Positions 8,507 to 16,635 of a DNA stretch of 64,000 nucleotides are shown in pieces. Source of the DNA: an uncultured Prevotellaceae bacterium (lineage in GTDB: Bacteria; Bacteroidota; Bacteroidia; Bacteroidales; Bacteroidaceae). The stretch covers positions 142,328 to 206,327 of the forward strand of contig CACYNE010000002.1 in NCBI GenBank assembly GCA_902775605.1, given 5' to 3'. Position numbers and translations under genes: made by a program. Below the pieces are notes generated by a model. It had not been told where the DNA came from and did not search any database. It was given only the letters and a program-made list of their open reading frames with translations. Each line of letters starts with the position of its first letter. Position 1 is the stretch's first letter.

Positions 8507-9565
8507 TCAGTCTGCCGACTGGAATTCCTCTAAGAAGCGTGTGTCGTTCTCAGAGAACATGCGGAGGTCGCTGACACGATACTTCAGGTTGGTGATGCGC
8601 TCAACGCCCATACCGAAGGCATAGCCGCTATAGATGCTTGAGTCAATGCCACACTGCTCGAGCACGTTGGGGTCAACCATACCGCAACCCAGAATCTCTA
8701 CCCAGCCGGTGTGCTTGCAGAAGCCGCAGCCCTCGCCACCACAGATGAAGCAAGAGATGTCCATCTCGGCACTGGGCTCGGTGAAGGGGAAGTAAGAGGG
8801 ACGCAGACGAATCTTGGTGTCGGCACCGAACATCTCGCGGGCAAATGACAGCAGCACTTGCTTCAGGTCGGTAAACGAAACGTTCTTGTCGATATAAAGT
8901 CCCTCAACCTGATGGAAGAAGCAATGTGCACGGGCTGTGATAGCCTCGTTGCGGTACACACGTCCCGGGCAGATGACGCGGATAGGACCGGTCAGCTTTC
9001 CGTCCTCGGTGTGCATCTGTTCCATCACGCGAGCCTGAACGCTGGATGTGTGAGAGCGCAGCAGGATATTCTTGGTGACATCGTTGGGATGCTGGCTTAC
9101 GAAGAAGGTGTCCTGCATGTCGCGGGCAGGATGATCGGCAGCGAAGTTCATGCGTGTGAACACGTGCAGGTCGTCCTCGACCTCGGGACCGTCAGCCAGG
9201 ACAAAGCCCATGCGGCTGAAGATATCGATAATCTCGTTGGTCACAATGGTCAGCGGGTGACGTGTGCCAAGTTCGATGGGATAGGGGGTACGCGTCAGGT
9301 CAACAGTTTCATCGCTGCTTTCCTGTGATGTGGACTCCTCGCGAAGCTGGTTGATGCGTTCGGTGAAACGCTGTTTCAGTTCGTTGATCTTTATACCAAT
9401 CTCTTTTTTCTGGTCAGCAGCCACTGAACGGAAATCGTTCATCAGCTCCGAAATCTCGCCTTTTTTGCTCAGATATTTCAGGCGGAGCTGTTCTACCTCT
9501 TCTGCGTTACTTGCCTTCAGCGTATCTACTTGCTGAAGAAGTTCGTTGATTTTATCAAGTATCAT
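8507..9565 (-). CDS. pheS: Phenylalanine--tRNA ligase alpha subunit
   Basis: Charges tRNA-Phe as an alpha2-beta2 class II synthetase. With the start at MILDKINELL the protein has 352 residues, normal for PheS: an N-terminal coiled coil (about 1-90) that binds tRNA, then the class II catalytic domain with GRVYRNEAITARAHCFFHQVEG (motif 2 region) and the C-terminal GMGVERI (motif 3). An upstream in-frame extension to 9634 is open but crosses the promoter (9592-9623), so it is rejected. pheT is not adjacent. Confidence 0.96.
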   Translation of the reverse strand: MILDKINELLQQVDTLKASNAEEVEQLRLKYLSKKGEISELMNDFRSVAADQKKEIGIKINELKQRFTERINQLREESTSQESSDETVDLTRTPYPIELGTRHPLTIVTNEIIDIFSRMGFVLADGPEVEDDLHVFTRMNFAADHPARDMQDTFFVSQHPNDVTKNILLRSHTSSVQARVMEQMHTEDGKLTGPIRVICPGRVYRNEAITARAHCFFHQVEGLYIDKNVSFTDLKQVLLSFAREMFGADTKIRLRPSYFPFTEPSAEMDISCFICGGEGCGFCKHTGWVEILGCGMVDPNVLEQCGIDSSIYSGYAFGMGVERITNLKYRVSDLRMFSENDTRFLEEFQSAD

Positions 9566-9591
9566 TTTTTTATAAATTGCAATTTCGAATG

Positions 9592-9623
9592 CAAAGGTAG
9601 TGCAAATAAAGCGAAAATCCAAA
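9592..9623 (-). promoter_or_regulatory. pheS promoter
   Basis: A -33 TTTG (9623-9620), exactly 20 bp, then -7 TACCTTTG (9599-9592): a full match to the Bacteroidetes consensus. The -33 element is embedded in the stem of the uxaB terminator. Confidence 0.85.
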
Positions 9624-9659
9624 GAAAAGAACATTTTTCTTTGGATTTATCTTCGCTTT
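9608..9659 (-). terminator. Terminator hairpin of uxaB, starting at its stop codon
   Basis: A 13-bp inner stem (9616-9628 with 9635-9647) and an 8-bp outer stem AAAGCGAA/TTCGCTTT (9608-9615 with 9652-9659) are joined by a 4-nt one-sided bulge, with a 6-nt loop. The outer arm uses the uxaB TAA stop. The T-tract is short (TTTATTTG). Confidence 0.8.
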
Positions 9660-11103
9660 ACAGAATGGTCTTGACTGCTTCGAGCATGCCTTTTTCCTGA
9701 ATCAAATCGAGGAAGAGTTTTACCATTTGATTCAATCCGGCGATCTTGTTGAGGTCTTCCTGCCAGATAAACTCGGCACCGAGAACACCATTGGCGACCT
9801 TCTGTGTGTCTCCTGTGGCCCACAACTGCTTCAGCAGGTCCATGATCTTCTGATCGTCGTTGGGCACAATCTCCACACCATCGGCACGCTGGCCACCCTT
9901 ATAATAGGTGATGATGGCTGAAAGTCCGAATACCAAGCCCTTGGGCAGTTCGCCCTTGCGTTCCAGATAGGTCTTCACGCCGGGAAGGTCGCGAGCCTGG
10001 AACTTGGGGAAGGAGTTCAGCATGATGCTGGTTACCTGGTGGTCGACGAAGGGATTGTCGAAGCGCTCCAGCACGTCGCCGGCAAATTTCTCCAGCTCGT
10101 TCATGGGCAGGTCGAGGGTCTGCATCAGTTCTTCAAACTGCACCTTGTGGATATACTTGCCAATGACTTCGTGGTTGCAGGCGTCGCGAACGATGTTCAC
10201 GCCGCTGAGGAAGGCAACGGGCGACAGTACGGTGTGAGGGCCATTCAGCAGCGTCACCTTACGCTTGTGATAGGGCTCTTCTGAGGGTACAAACAATACG
10301 TGCAGGCCAGCCTTGTCGGCGGGGAACTCGTTGGCCACTTCTTTTGGTGCCTCGATAACCCACAGGTGGAAGTTTTCGGCCTGGACAACGAGGTTGTCGC
10401 GATAGCCAACCTTCTCCTGAATTTCGGCAATCTCTTTGCGGGGGAAGCCAGGAACGATGCGGTCCACGAGGGTGGCATAGACGCCGCAACTCTCTTCGAA
10501 CCACTTCTTGAAGTCGCTGCCAAGGTTCCATAAATCGATATATTTCTCAATGCAGTCTTTCAGTACGTGACCATTGAGGAAGATAAGTTCACAGGGGAAG
10601 ATGATAAGGCCCTTGGTGGGATCGCCATTGAAGGTCTGATAGCGGCGATACAGCAGCTGAACCAACTTGCCGGGATATGAACTGGCGGGTTTGTCGTCAA
10701 GCTTGCAGGCAGGGTCGAAAGCGATGCCTGCTTCGGTGGTGTTTGAGATGACAAAACGAATCTCTGGCTGGTCGGCCAATGCCATGAAGGCATCGTTCTG
10801 TGAATAGGGATTCAGCGCACGACTGATGACATCGATACGCTCAAGGGTGTTAACGGGCTGTCCGTTCTCACGGCCTTGTAAGTTTACGTGATACAAACAA
10901 TCCTGGCCATTGAGCCAGTCAACCATACCTTTTTCAATTGGCTGGACAACAACTACCGAACCATTGAAGTTCGTTTTCTGGTCCATGTTCCAGATGATCC
11001 AATCTACGAATGCACGAAGGAAGTTGCCCTCGCCAAACTGAATGACCTTCTCGGGCATCACACTTTTTGGGGCAAAGTGTTTGTTTAATGGTTTCATTTC
11101 CAT
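9658..11103 (-). CDS. uxaB: Tagaturonate reductase (altronate oxidoreductase)
   Basis: Reduces D-tagaturonate to D-altronate with NADH in galacturonate (pectin) breakdown. With the start at MEMKPLNKHF the protein has 481 residues. The N-terminal Rossmann-type domain of the polyol/mannitol dehydrogenase family is visible (VIQFGEGNFLRAFVDW, about 20-35; VISNTTEAG), as is the C-terminal helical domain with NGPHTVLSPVAFLSG. The ORF is open 14 codons further upstream (to 11145), but that reaches the promoter box; ATG at 11097 is also possible. It stands alone here: no uxaA, uxaC or kduD-type neighbours. Confidence 0.9.
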   Translation of the reverse strand: MEMKPLNKHFAPKSVMPEKVIQFGEGNFLRAFVDWIIWNMDQKTNFNGSVVVVQPIEKGMVDWLNGQDCLYHVNLQGRENGQPVNTLERIDVISRALNPYSQNDAFMALADQPEIRFVISNTTEAGIAFDPACKLDDKPASSYPGKLVQLLYRRYQTFNGDPTKGLIIFPCELIFLNGHVLKDCIEKYIDLWNLGSDFKKWFEESCGVYATLVDRIVPGFPRKEIAEIQEKVGYRDNLVVQAENFHLWVIEAPKEVANEFPADKAGLHVLFVPSEEPYHKRKVTLLNGPHTVLSPVAFLSGVNIVRDACNHEVIGKYIHKVQFEELMQTLDLPMNELEKFAGDVLERFDNPFVDHQVTSIMLNSFPKFQARDLPGVKTYLERKGELPKGLVFGLSAIITYYKGGQRADGVEIVPNDDQKIMDLLKQLWATGDTQKVANGVLGAEFIWQEDLNKIAGLNQMVKLFLDLIQEKGMLEAVKTIL

Positions 11104-11146
11104 TGTTAGTTTTGTTTTATAGATATTGTTCTGTCTTTTTGGCATG

Positions 11147-11178
11147 CAAAAGTACTAAACTTTTTCTGATTGACCAAA
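11147..11178 (-). promoter_or_regulatory. uxaB promoter
   Basis: -33 TTTG (11178-11175), 20 bp, -7 TACTTTTG (11154-11147), then CA. The box lies 43 nt before the chosen start codon. Confidence 0.8.
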
Positions 11179-11254
11179 GAATTAGCAAATAATAGGGTTG
11201 ATTAATCATTTATTGTCAATAGGCTACTCTGACTTGGTTCATATAGTCCTATAC

Positions 11255-11293
11255 AAAAGAATCGAGCGAGTCAAAATTCTGACCCGCTCGATT
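11255..11293 (-). terminator. gdhA terminator
   Basis: A 14-bp stem (11260-11273 with 11280-11293) includes one G-U pair when read as minus-strand RNA, with a 6-nt loop and UCUUUUG after it. It lies 40 nt after the gdhA stop. Confidence 0.9.
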
Positions 11294-11332
11294 TATGAAT
11301 AACATTAAAATAGTGTTCTACTATCGTCGAGC

Positions 11333-12670
11333 TTATACGATGCCCTGAGCCATCATGGCCTTGGCAACCTTCATGAAGCCGGCAACGTTAGCACCCTTTA
11401 CATAGTTGATGTAGCCATCAGCCTGAGTACCATACTTCACGCAGTTCTCGTGAATGTCGTTCATGATGCGCTTCAGATAGTCGTCAACCTCCTTAGCAGT
11501 CCAGCTCAGACGCTCAGAGTTCTGTGACATCTCAAGACCAGATACTGATACACCACCAGCGTTAGAAGCCTTACCAGGAGCGTAGAGGATCTTGGCGTCC
11601 TGGAAGATCTTGATAGCCTCGGGCAGTGAAGGCATGTTAGCACCCTCAGCAACAGCGATTACACCGTTGTTAACCAGAGCCTGAGCCTCCTCGCCGTTGA
11701 TCTCGTTCTGAGTAGCGCAGGGGAGAGCGATGTCGGCCTTCTCGAACCAAGGACGCTTGCCCTCATAGTACTTAGCTGTGGGATACTCCTCAACATACTC
11801 CTTAATACGTCCGCGCTCAACGTTCTTCAGCTCCATGATGTAGTCGAGCTTAGCGCGATCGATGCCATCGGGATCGTAGATGTAACCGTCAGAGTCTGAC
11901 ATGGTCATGGGGATAGCACCCAACTGCAGACACTTCTCAGCAGCATACTGAGCCACGTTACCTGCACCAGAGATCAGAACCTTCTTACCTGCGAGTTCGA
12001 TGCCACGAGTCTGGAGCATAGAGGTCAGGAAGTAAACAGTACCGTAACCGGTTGCCTCAGGACGGATGAGTGAACCACCGAACTGGATGCCCTTACCGGT
12101 GAGCACACCCTGGAACTGGTGAGTGAGCTTCTTGTACTGACCGAACATGTAACCTACCTCACGGCCACCTACGCCAATATCACCTGCGGGAACGTCCTCA
12201 TCGGGACCAATGTGACGATAGAGCTCGTTCATGAAGGCCTGGCAGAAACGCATCACCTCAGCGTCGCTCTTGCCACGGGGAGAGAAGTCAGAACCACCCT
12301 TTGCACCACCCATGGGGAGTGTGGTCAATGAGTTCTTGAAGGTCTGCTCGAAAGCCAAGAACTTCAGGATACCCAGGTTTACAGACTTGTGATAACGGAT
12401 ACCGCCTTTGTATGGGCCAATGGCGTTATTGTGCTGAATGCGGTAACCCATGTTTGTCTGAACATTGCCCTTATCATCAACCCATGTGACACGGAACTCA
12501 ATCACGCGATCGGGGATACACAGACGCTCGATGAGGTTTGACTTTTCAAACTCGGGGTGCTTGTTGTACTCTTCCTCGATGGTGGGAAGTACCTGACTTA
12601 CGGCCTGAATATACTCGGGCTCGTTAGGAAAGCGCTGTTTCAGCTGCTCTACAACTTGTGCTGCATTCAT
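11333..12670 (-). CDS. gdhA: NADP-type glutamate dehydrogenase
   Basis: Makes glutamate from 2-oxoglutarate and ammonia, the main ammonia-assimilating reaction in many Bacteroidales. The 445 residues match the hexameric bacterial class: the substrate-binding domain has PMGGAKGGSDFSPRGK, containing the catalytic lysine near 126, and the nucleotide domain has the glycine-rich turn ISGAGNVAQYAAEK near 230. It stands in its own unit, with a consensus promoter upstream and a strong terminator downstream. A 60-nt leader separates box and start codon and could hold regulation. Confidence 0.97.
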   Translation of the reverse strand: MNAAQVVEQLKQRFPNEPEYIQAVSQVLPTIEEEYNKHPEFEKSNLIERLCIPDRVIEFRVTWVDDKGNVQTNMGYRIQHNNAIGPYKGGIRYHKSVNLGILKFLAFEQTFKNSLTTLPMGGAKGGSDFSPRGKSDAEVMRFCQAFMNELYRHIGPDEDVPAGDIGVGGREVGYMFGQYKKLTHQFQGVLTGKGIQFGGSLIRPEATGYGTVYFLTSMLQTRGIELAGKKVLISGAGNVAQYAAEKCLQLGAIPMTMSDSDGYIYDPDGIDRAKLDYIMELKNVERGRIKEYVEEYPTAKYYEGKRPWFEKADIALPCATQNEINGEEAQALVNNGVIAVAEGANMPSLPEAIKIFQDAKILYAPGKASNAGGVSVSGLEMSQNSERLSWTAKEVDDYLKRIMNDIHENCVKYGTQADGYINYVKGANVAGFMKVAKAMMAQGIV

Positions 12671-12729
12671 AATCTTTTACCTGATAATTAAAATTGAACT
12701 AAAGTTTGTTTATTTTGTATTTGCGGTTG

Positions 12730-12760
12730 CAAAGTTATAGCAAATTTTCGAATTTGCAAA
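12730..12760 (-). promoter_or_regulatory. gdhA promoter
   Basis: -33 TTTG (12760-12757), 19 bp, -7 TAACTTTG (12737-12730). Nested TTTGCAAA and CGAAAATT-type symmetry around 12741-12760 could be an operator. Confidence 0.78.
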
Positions 12761-12864
12761 CGTTTTATCAACTTTTTTGTGAAATTAGTGACGTTTTGAC
12801 ACTTTGATATTGATATTCTTGATTCATATCAAGTATTTGTTATTGTTTTTACGCTCAAAAATAA

Positions 12865-12896
12865 CAAAAAGGCACCCGAATTACTTCGAATGCCTT
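12865..12896 (-). terminator. Terminator of the yidC-DUF1846-S9 operon
   Basis: As minus-strand RNA, a 12-bp stem (12869-12880 with 12885-12896) with two adjacent G-U pairs closes on a GUAA tetraloop and is followed by UUUUUG. It begins 21 nt after the S9 peptidase stop. Confidence 0.92.
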
Positions 12897-12917
12897 CATA
12901 TTGTCACAAAGATAGCC

Positions 12918-15128
12918 TTATTTTAACCAACGTGCTAACCAATCGAAGTAAGTACGTTGCCAAAGGATACCGTTCTGCGGTTTCAATACCCAGTGGTTTT
13001 CATCGGGGAAGATGAGGAGCTCTGCCTCAATGCCACGCATACGTGCTGCATTGAAAGCACTCATGCCCTGAGTGGCGTTGATGCGGTAGTCCTTTTCGCC
13101 GTGAATGCAGAGGATGGGCGTATCCCATTTGTCCACGAAGCGATGAGGTGAGTTGTCGTAGGTCTTCTTGGCGCGTGCTGTCTGGTCCTTGTTCCAGTAA
13201 GCATCGTCGTACTCCCAGTTAGAGAACCAGTTCTCTTCTGTCTCTGTGTACATGGCCTCGAGGTTGAAAGCACCATCGTGAGCAATGAAGCACTTGAAGC
13301 GCTTGTCGTGATGACCAGCCAGATAGTAAACTGAGAAGCCGCCGAACGATGCACCTACGGCAGCGAGCTTGTCGCGGTTAACGTAGGGCAACTCGTCGCA
13401 AGCGAAGTCGATGGCAGCCAGATAGTCGTCCATGCATTGACCTGTCCAGTCGCCAGAGATTTCCTCCAGCCATTCCTGGCCGAAGCCTGGCAATCCACGA
13501 CGGTTTGGAGCGACGACAACATAACCCTGTGAGGCCATGATGAAGAAGTTCCAACGATAGCTCCAGAACTGAGAAACGGGACTCTGAGGACCGCCTTCGC
13601 AGAAGAGCAGGGTGGGGTAATGCTTGTTTCTGTCAAAGTGAGGAGGCAGAATGACCCACGTCAGCATTTCTTTGCCGTCGGTGGTCTTCACCCAGTATTG
13701 CTCAACAGAAGGCTTGCCCAACTGATCGAGAATCTCCTTGTTGACCTCTGTCACCTGAGTCACCTTGGTATCTGCGATGCTGTCGCCGGGATTCACAACG
13801 TAGAGGTCGGCGGGGGCCACAAACGAATGGCGCTCAGCCAGAATATGCTTGTCGTTCAGCATCTTCAGCGAGCCGAAGTCTGCCCAGTCGTTGGTGAGCT
13901 GTTTTACTTCACCCTGAAGATTGGTCTTATAGAGGTTTTCTGTGGCATGCCATACACCTATATAATATATAGTCTTTGAATCGGGTGCCCAGCAATAGTC
14001 ATCCACATTAGAGTCGAAGCTCTCAGTAACGTAGGTCTTGGTGTTCTCCTTGAGGTCATAGACACAGAGACGGTTGCGGTCAGCCTCATAGCCATCACGC
14101 TCCATAGAGAGCCATGCCACATAGCGTCCGTCGGGCGAGAACTTTGGATTGGTGTCGTAGCCAACATTACGATCTTTTATATCCTCGTGTTGGTTGACAT
14201 ACTGATTCTTTAGTGTCTTTGTAGGATCCATGAGGTTGTTGGTCTCATTAGGAACGGTACCGTCAGGCACCACGCCATATTCACAACCCTTGCAAAGGTT
14301 CTTGGTTGTATCCAAACTCTTGCTCTCTACATCATAAAGGAAAATGTCCGAGTCTGTGCTGATGCTATAGGCAAGGCCTGTCTTGCAACGACAAGTAAAG
14401 GCAATGAACTTAGAGTCTGTGCTCCAAGCCAACTGCTCCATGCCGCCGAAGGGCTCCATGGGACATTCGAAGGGCTCGCCCTCGAGGATATCAAAACCTT
14501 CAGCTTTCAACTTGCCATCTTCCACTTCATAAACGAAGGGATGCTGGATGCTCTCCACATAATGGTCCCAATGGCGATACATCAGGTCGGTCACCACGCG
14601 GCCAGTTGACTTTGGCAGGTCGGCAGGCTTTTCCTTGATAATCTCGTTGAAGGGGATGCTCTGCAGCACAATGACCTTTGATTGGTCGGGCGAGAACATA
14701 AAGCCCTCAACCTTTCCCTCGGTATCGGACATTTGCACGCGATTGTCGCCATTGAGGTTCATCTTCCACACCTCGCCACCTTTGATGAAGGCGATGGTCT
14801 CGTTGTCGAGCCACTGTGCGTCGGTTTCGTTGTCGGCATCCGTAGTCAACTGCTTCTGCTCAGAGCCATCGGCGTTCATCATCCAGAGTACCTGGTGACT
14901 ACTGTTCTCCTCGACGCTATAGTAGCCCATCTGGAATACGATGTGCTGTCCGTCGGGCGAGGCTTCATAACCAGAAATGCGACTCATGGCCCAGAGTGCC
15001 TCGGGCGTCATCTGGTCATTCTTCAATTCAACGGTTTGCTTCTGAATATTCACCTTGTCATTTCCGTTTTGCGTGCTACATGCTGTGAGCATGAGGGCAC
15101 AGGCTGTCATTGCAAATAACTTATTCAT
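12918..15128 (-). CDS. S9 family serine peptidase (prolyl oligopeptidase fold), lipoprotein
   Basis: Secreted or lipid-anchored oligopeptidase. The 736 residues start with a lipoprotein signal (MNKLFAMTACALMLTAC; lipobox LTAC, Cys17), then a seven-bladed propeller region (about 40-460) and an alpha/beta-hydrolase domain. The catalytic triad is visible: Ser594 in GASFGG, Asp680 in HGEKD and His712 in ENHW. This is the acylaminoacyl-peptidase/DPP-like S9 group. The gene is last in an apparent operon after yidC and the DUF1846 gene (9-bp gap). Exact specificity is not readable. Confidence 0.92.
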   Translation of the reverse strand: MNKLFAMTACALMLTACSTQNGNDKVNIQKQTVELKNDQMTPEALWAMSRISGYEASPDGQHIVFQMGYYSVEENSSHQVLWMMNADGSEQKQLTTDADNETDAQWLDNETIAFIKGGEVWKMNLNGDNRVQMSDTEGKVEGFMFSPDQSKVIVLQSIPFNEIIKEKPADLPKSTGRVVTDLMYRHWDHYVESIQHPFVYEVEDGKLKAEGFDILEGEPFECPMEPFGGMEQLAWSTDSKFIAFTCRCKTGLAYSISTDSDIFLYDVESKSLDTTKNLCKGCEYGVVPDGTVPNETNNLMDPTKTLKNQYVNQHEDIKDRNVGYDTNPKFSPDGRYVAWLSMERDGYEADRNRLCVYDLKENTKTYVTESFDSNVDDYCWAPDSKTIYYIGVWHATENLYKTNLQGEVKQLTNDWADFGSLKMLNDKHILAERHSFVAPADLYVVNPGDSIADTKVTQVTEVNKEILDQLGKPSVEQYWVKTTDGKEMLTWVILPPHFDRNKHYPTLLFCEGGPQSPVSQFWSYRWNFFIMASQGYVVVAPNRRGLPGFGQEWLEEISGDWTGQCMDDYLAAIDFACDELPYVNRDKLAAVGASFGGFSVYYLAGHHDKRFKCFIAHDGAFNLEAMYTETEENWFSNWEYDDAYWNKDQTARAKKTYDNSPHRFVDKWDTPILCIHGEKDYRINATQGMSAFNAARMRGIEAELLIFPDENHWVLKPQNGILWQRTYFDWLARWLK

Positions 15129-15137
15129 AGTAATGAT

Positions 15138-16601
15138 TTATTTTTTCTTAACGGGGTCGCATGTCAGTCCGCATCCCAGTTTCTTGAATATCTTGCGGTC
15201 AACCTCAGACAGCATAACGGTGGAGTGAACCTGACAGCCGTGCAGCTTTGGCAGTTGCTCCAATGCGCGGCGACACAGCTCATCGTCTTTCGACAGCACA
15301 CTAAGTGCCACCAATACCTCGTCGGTATGCAGACGGGGATTCTTGCCTCCCAGGTATTCAATCTTGGTTTTCTGAACGGGTTCAATCAGACTCTGCGGAA
15401 TCAGTTTGGCCTGATGGTCGATGCCAGCCAGATGCTTGGTGGCATTGAGCAGGAGAGCTGCCGAGCAACCCAGCAGGGGTGATGACTTGGAAGTGATGAT
15501 GGTACCATCCTCAAGTTCCATTGCGGCCGAAGTCTGCTCAGTGAGTTCCTGCTTGGCCTGTGCGGCAACGGTGACACGACGATAAGCGGTAGAAATCTTT
15601 GCCTGATTGAAGAGCATCAGGATTTTGTTGATCTCCTTGTCGTTGTCTTTGCCTTCGGCCATCTTGTTGGTGGCATCGTAATAACGACGGATAATCTCGT
15701 CGCGGCTAGCCTGACAGCACACCTCGTCGTCGCTGATGCAGAAACCAACCATATTGACACCCATATCTGTGGGACTCTTATACGGATTCTCGCCATAGAT
15801 GCCCTCGAACAATGCGTTGAGCACGGGGAAAATCTCGATGTCGCGGTTGTAGTTGATGGCAATCTTATCGTAGGCCTCCAGATGGAACGGGTCAATCATG
15901 TTCACATCGTTCAGGTCGGCAGTAGCGGCCTCGTAGGCGATGTTGACAGGATGCTTCAAAGGCAGATTCCATACAGGGAAGGTCTCGAACTTGGCATAGC
16001 CGGCACGGATGCCGCGTTTGTTCTCGTTATAGAGCTGTGAGAGGCAAACAGCCATCTTGCCAGAGCCAGGACCGGGAGCGGTGACGATGACCAACTCGCG
16101 CGATGTCTCTACATAGTCATTCTTGCCGAAGCCTTCGTCGCTGGCAATAAGTTCCACGTTGTGGGGATAGCCATCAATAAGATAGTGTACATACGACTTG
16201 ATGCCCATACGCTCCAGGCGATGACGGAACTGGTCGGCTGCCTTCTGGCCATTATAGTGGGTAATGACCACCGAGCCCACCATAAATTCGCGGTTCATGA
16301 ATTCTTCACGAAAGCGAAGCACGTCCTCGTCATAGGTGATGCCCAGGTCGGCACGCACCTTGTTCTTCTCGATATCTTCTGCGCTGACCACGATGACGAT
16401 TTCCAACTGGTCACGCAGCTGGGCAAACATGCGCAACTTAGAATCGGGCTTGAAACCAGGCAGCACGCGAGAAGCGTGGTGGTCGTCAAAGAGTTTTCCT
16501 CCTAACTCCAGATACAGTTTTCCGTCAAATTGTGCAATGCGCTCCTTGATGTGTTCAGACTGTATCTTGAGATATTTGTCGTTGTCAAATCCTATTTTCA
16601 T
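15138..16601 (-). CDS. DUF1846 domain-containing protein
   Basis: A 487-residue cytosolic protein matching DUF1846 over its full length (start MKIGFDNDKYLK, ending with CGLTCDPVKKK). Motifs include IVIVVSAEDIEKNK (about 88-101) and VTAPGPGSGKMAV (about 173-185), a glycine-rich turn that looks nucleotide-binding. The family is widespread in Firmicutes and Bacteroidetes and has no settled function. It lies between yidC and the S9 peptidase on the same strand. Confidence 0.87.
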   Translation of the reverse strand: MKIGFDNDKYLKIQSEHIKERIAQFDGKLYLELGGKLFDDHHASRVLPGFKPDSKLRMFAQLRDQLEIVIVVSAEDIEKNKVRADLGITYDEDVLRFREEFMNREFMVGSVVITHYNGQKAADQFRHRLERMGIKSYVHYLIDGYPHNVELIASDEGFGKNDYVETSRELVIVTAPGPGSGKMAVCLSQLYNENKRGIRAGYAKFETFPVWNLPLKHPVNIAYEAATADLNDVNMIDPFHLEAYDKIAINYNRDIEIFPVLNALFEGIYGENPYKSPTDMGVNMVGFCISDDEVCCQASRDEIIRRYYDATNKMAEGKDNDKEINKILMLFNQAKISTAYRRVTVAAQAKQELTEQTSAAMELEDGTIITSKSSPLLGCSAALLLNATKHLAGIDHQAKLIPQSLIEPVQKTKIEYLGGKNPRLHTDEVLVALSVLSKDDELCRRALEQLPKLHGCQVHSTVMLSEVDRKIFKKLGCGLTCDPVKKK

Positions 16602-16635
16602 AATTTATTTTATGTGATGGTAGTTTTCTTGTTTC

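Noticed and set aside
9566-9634. Extended pheS start, 23 codons upstream
   Set aside because: It would read through the full consensus promoter, and MILDKINELL is the family N-terminus.
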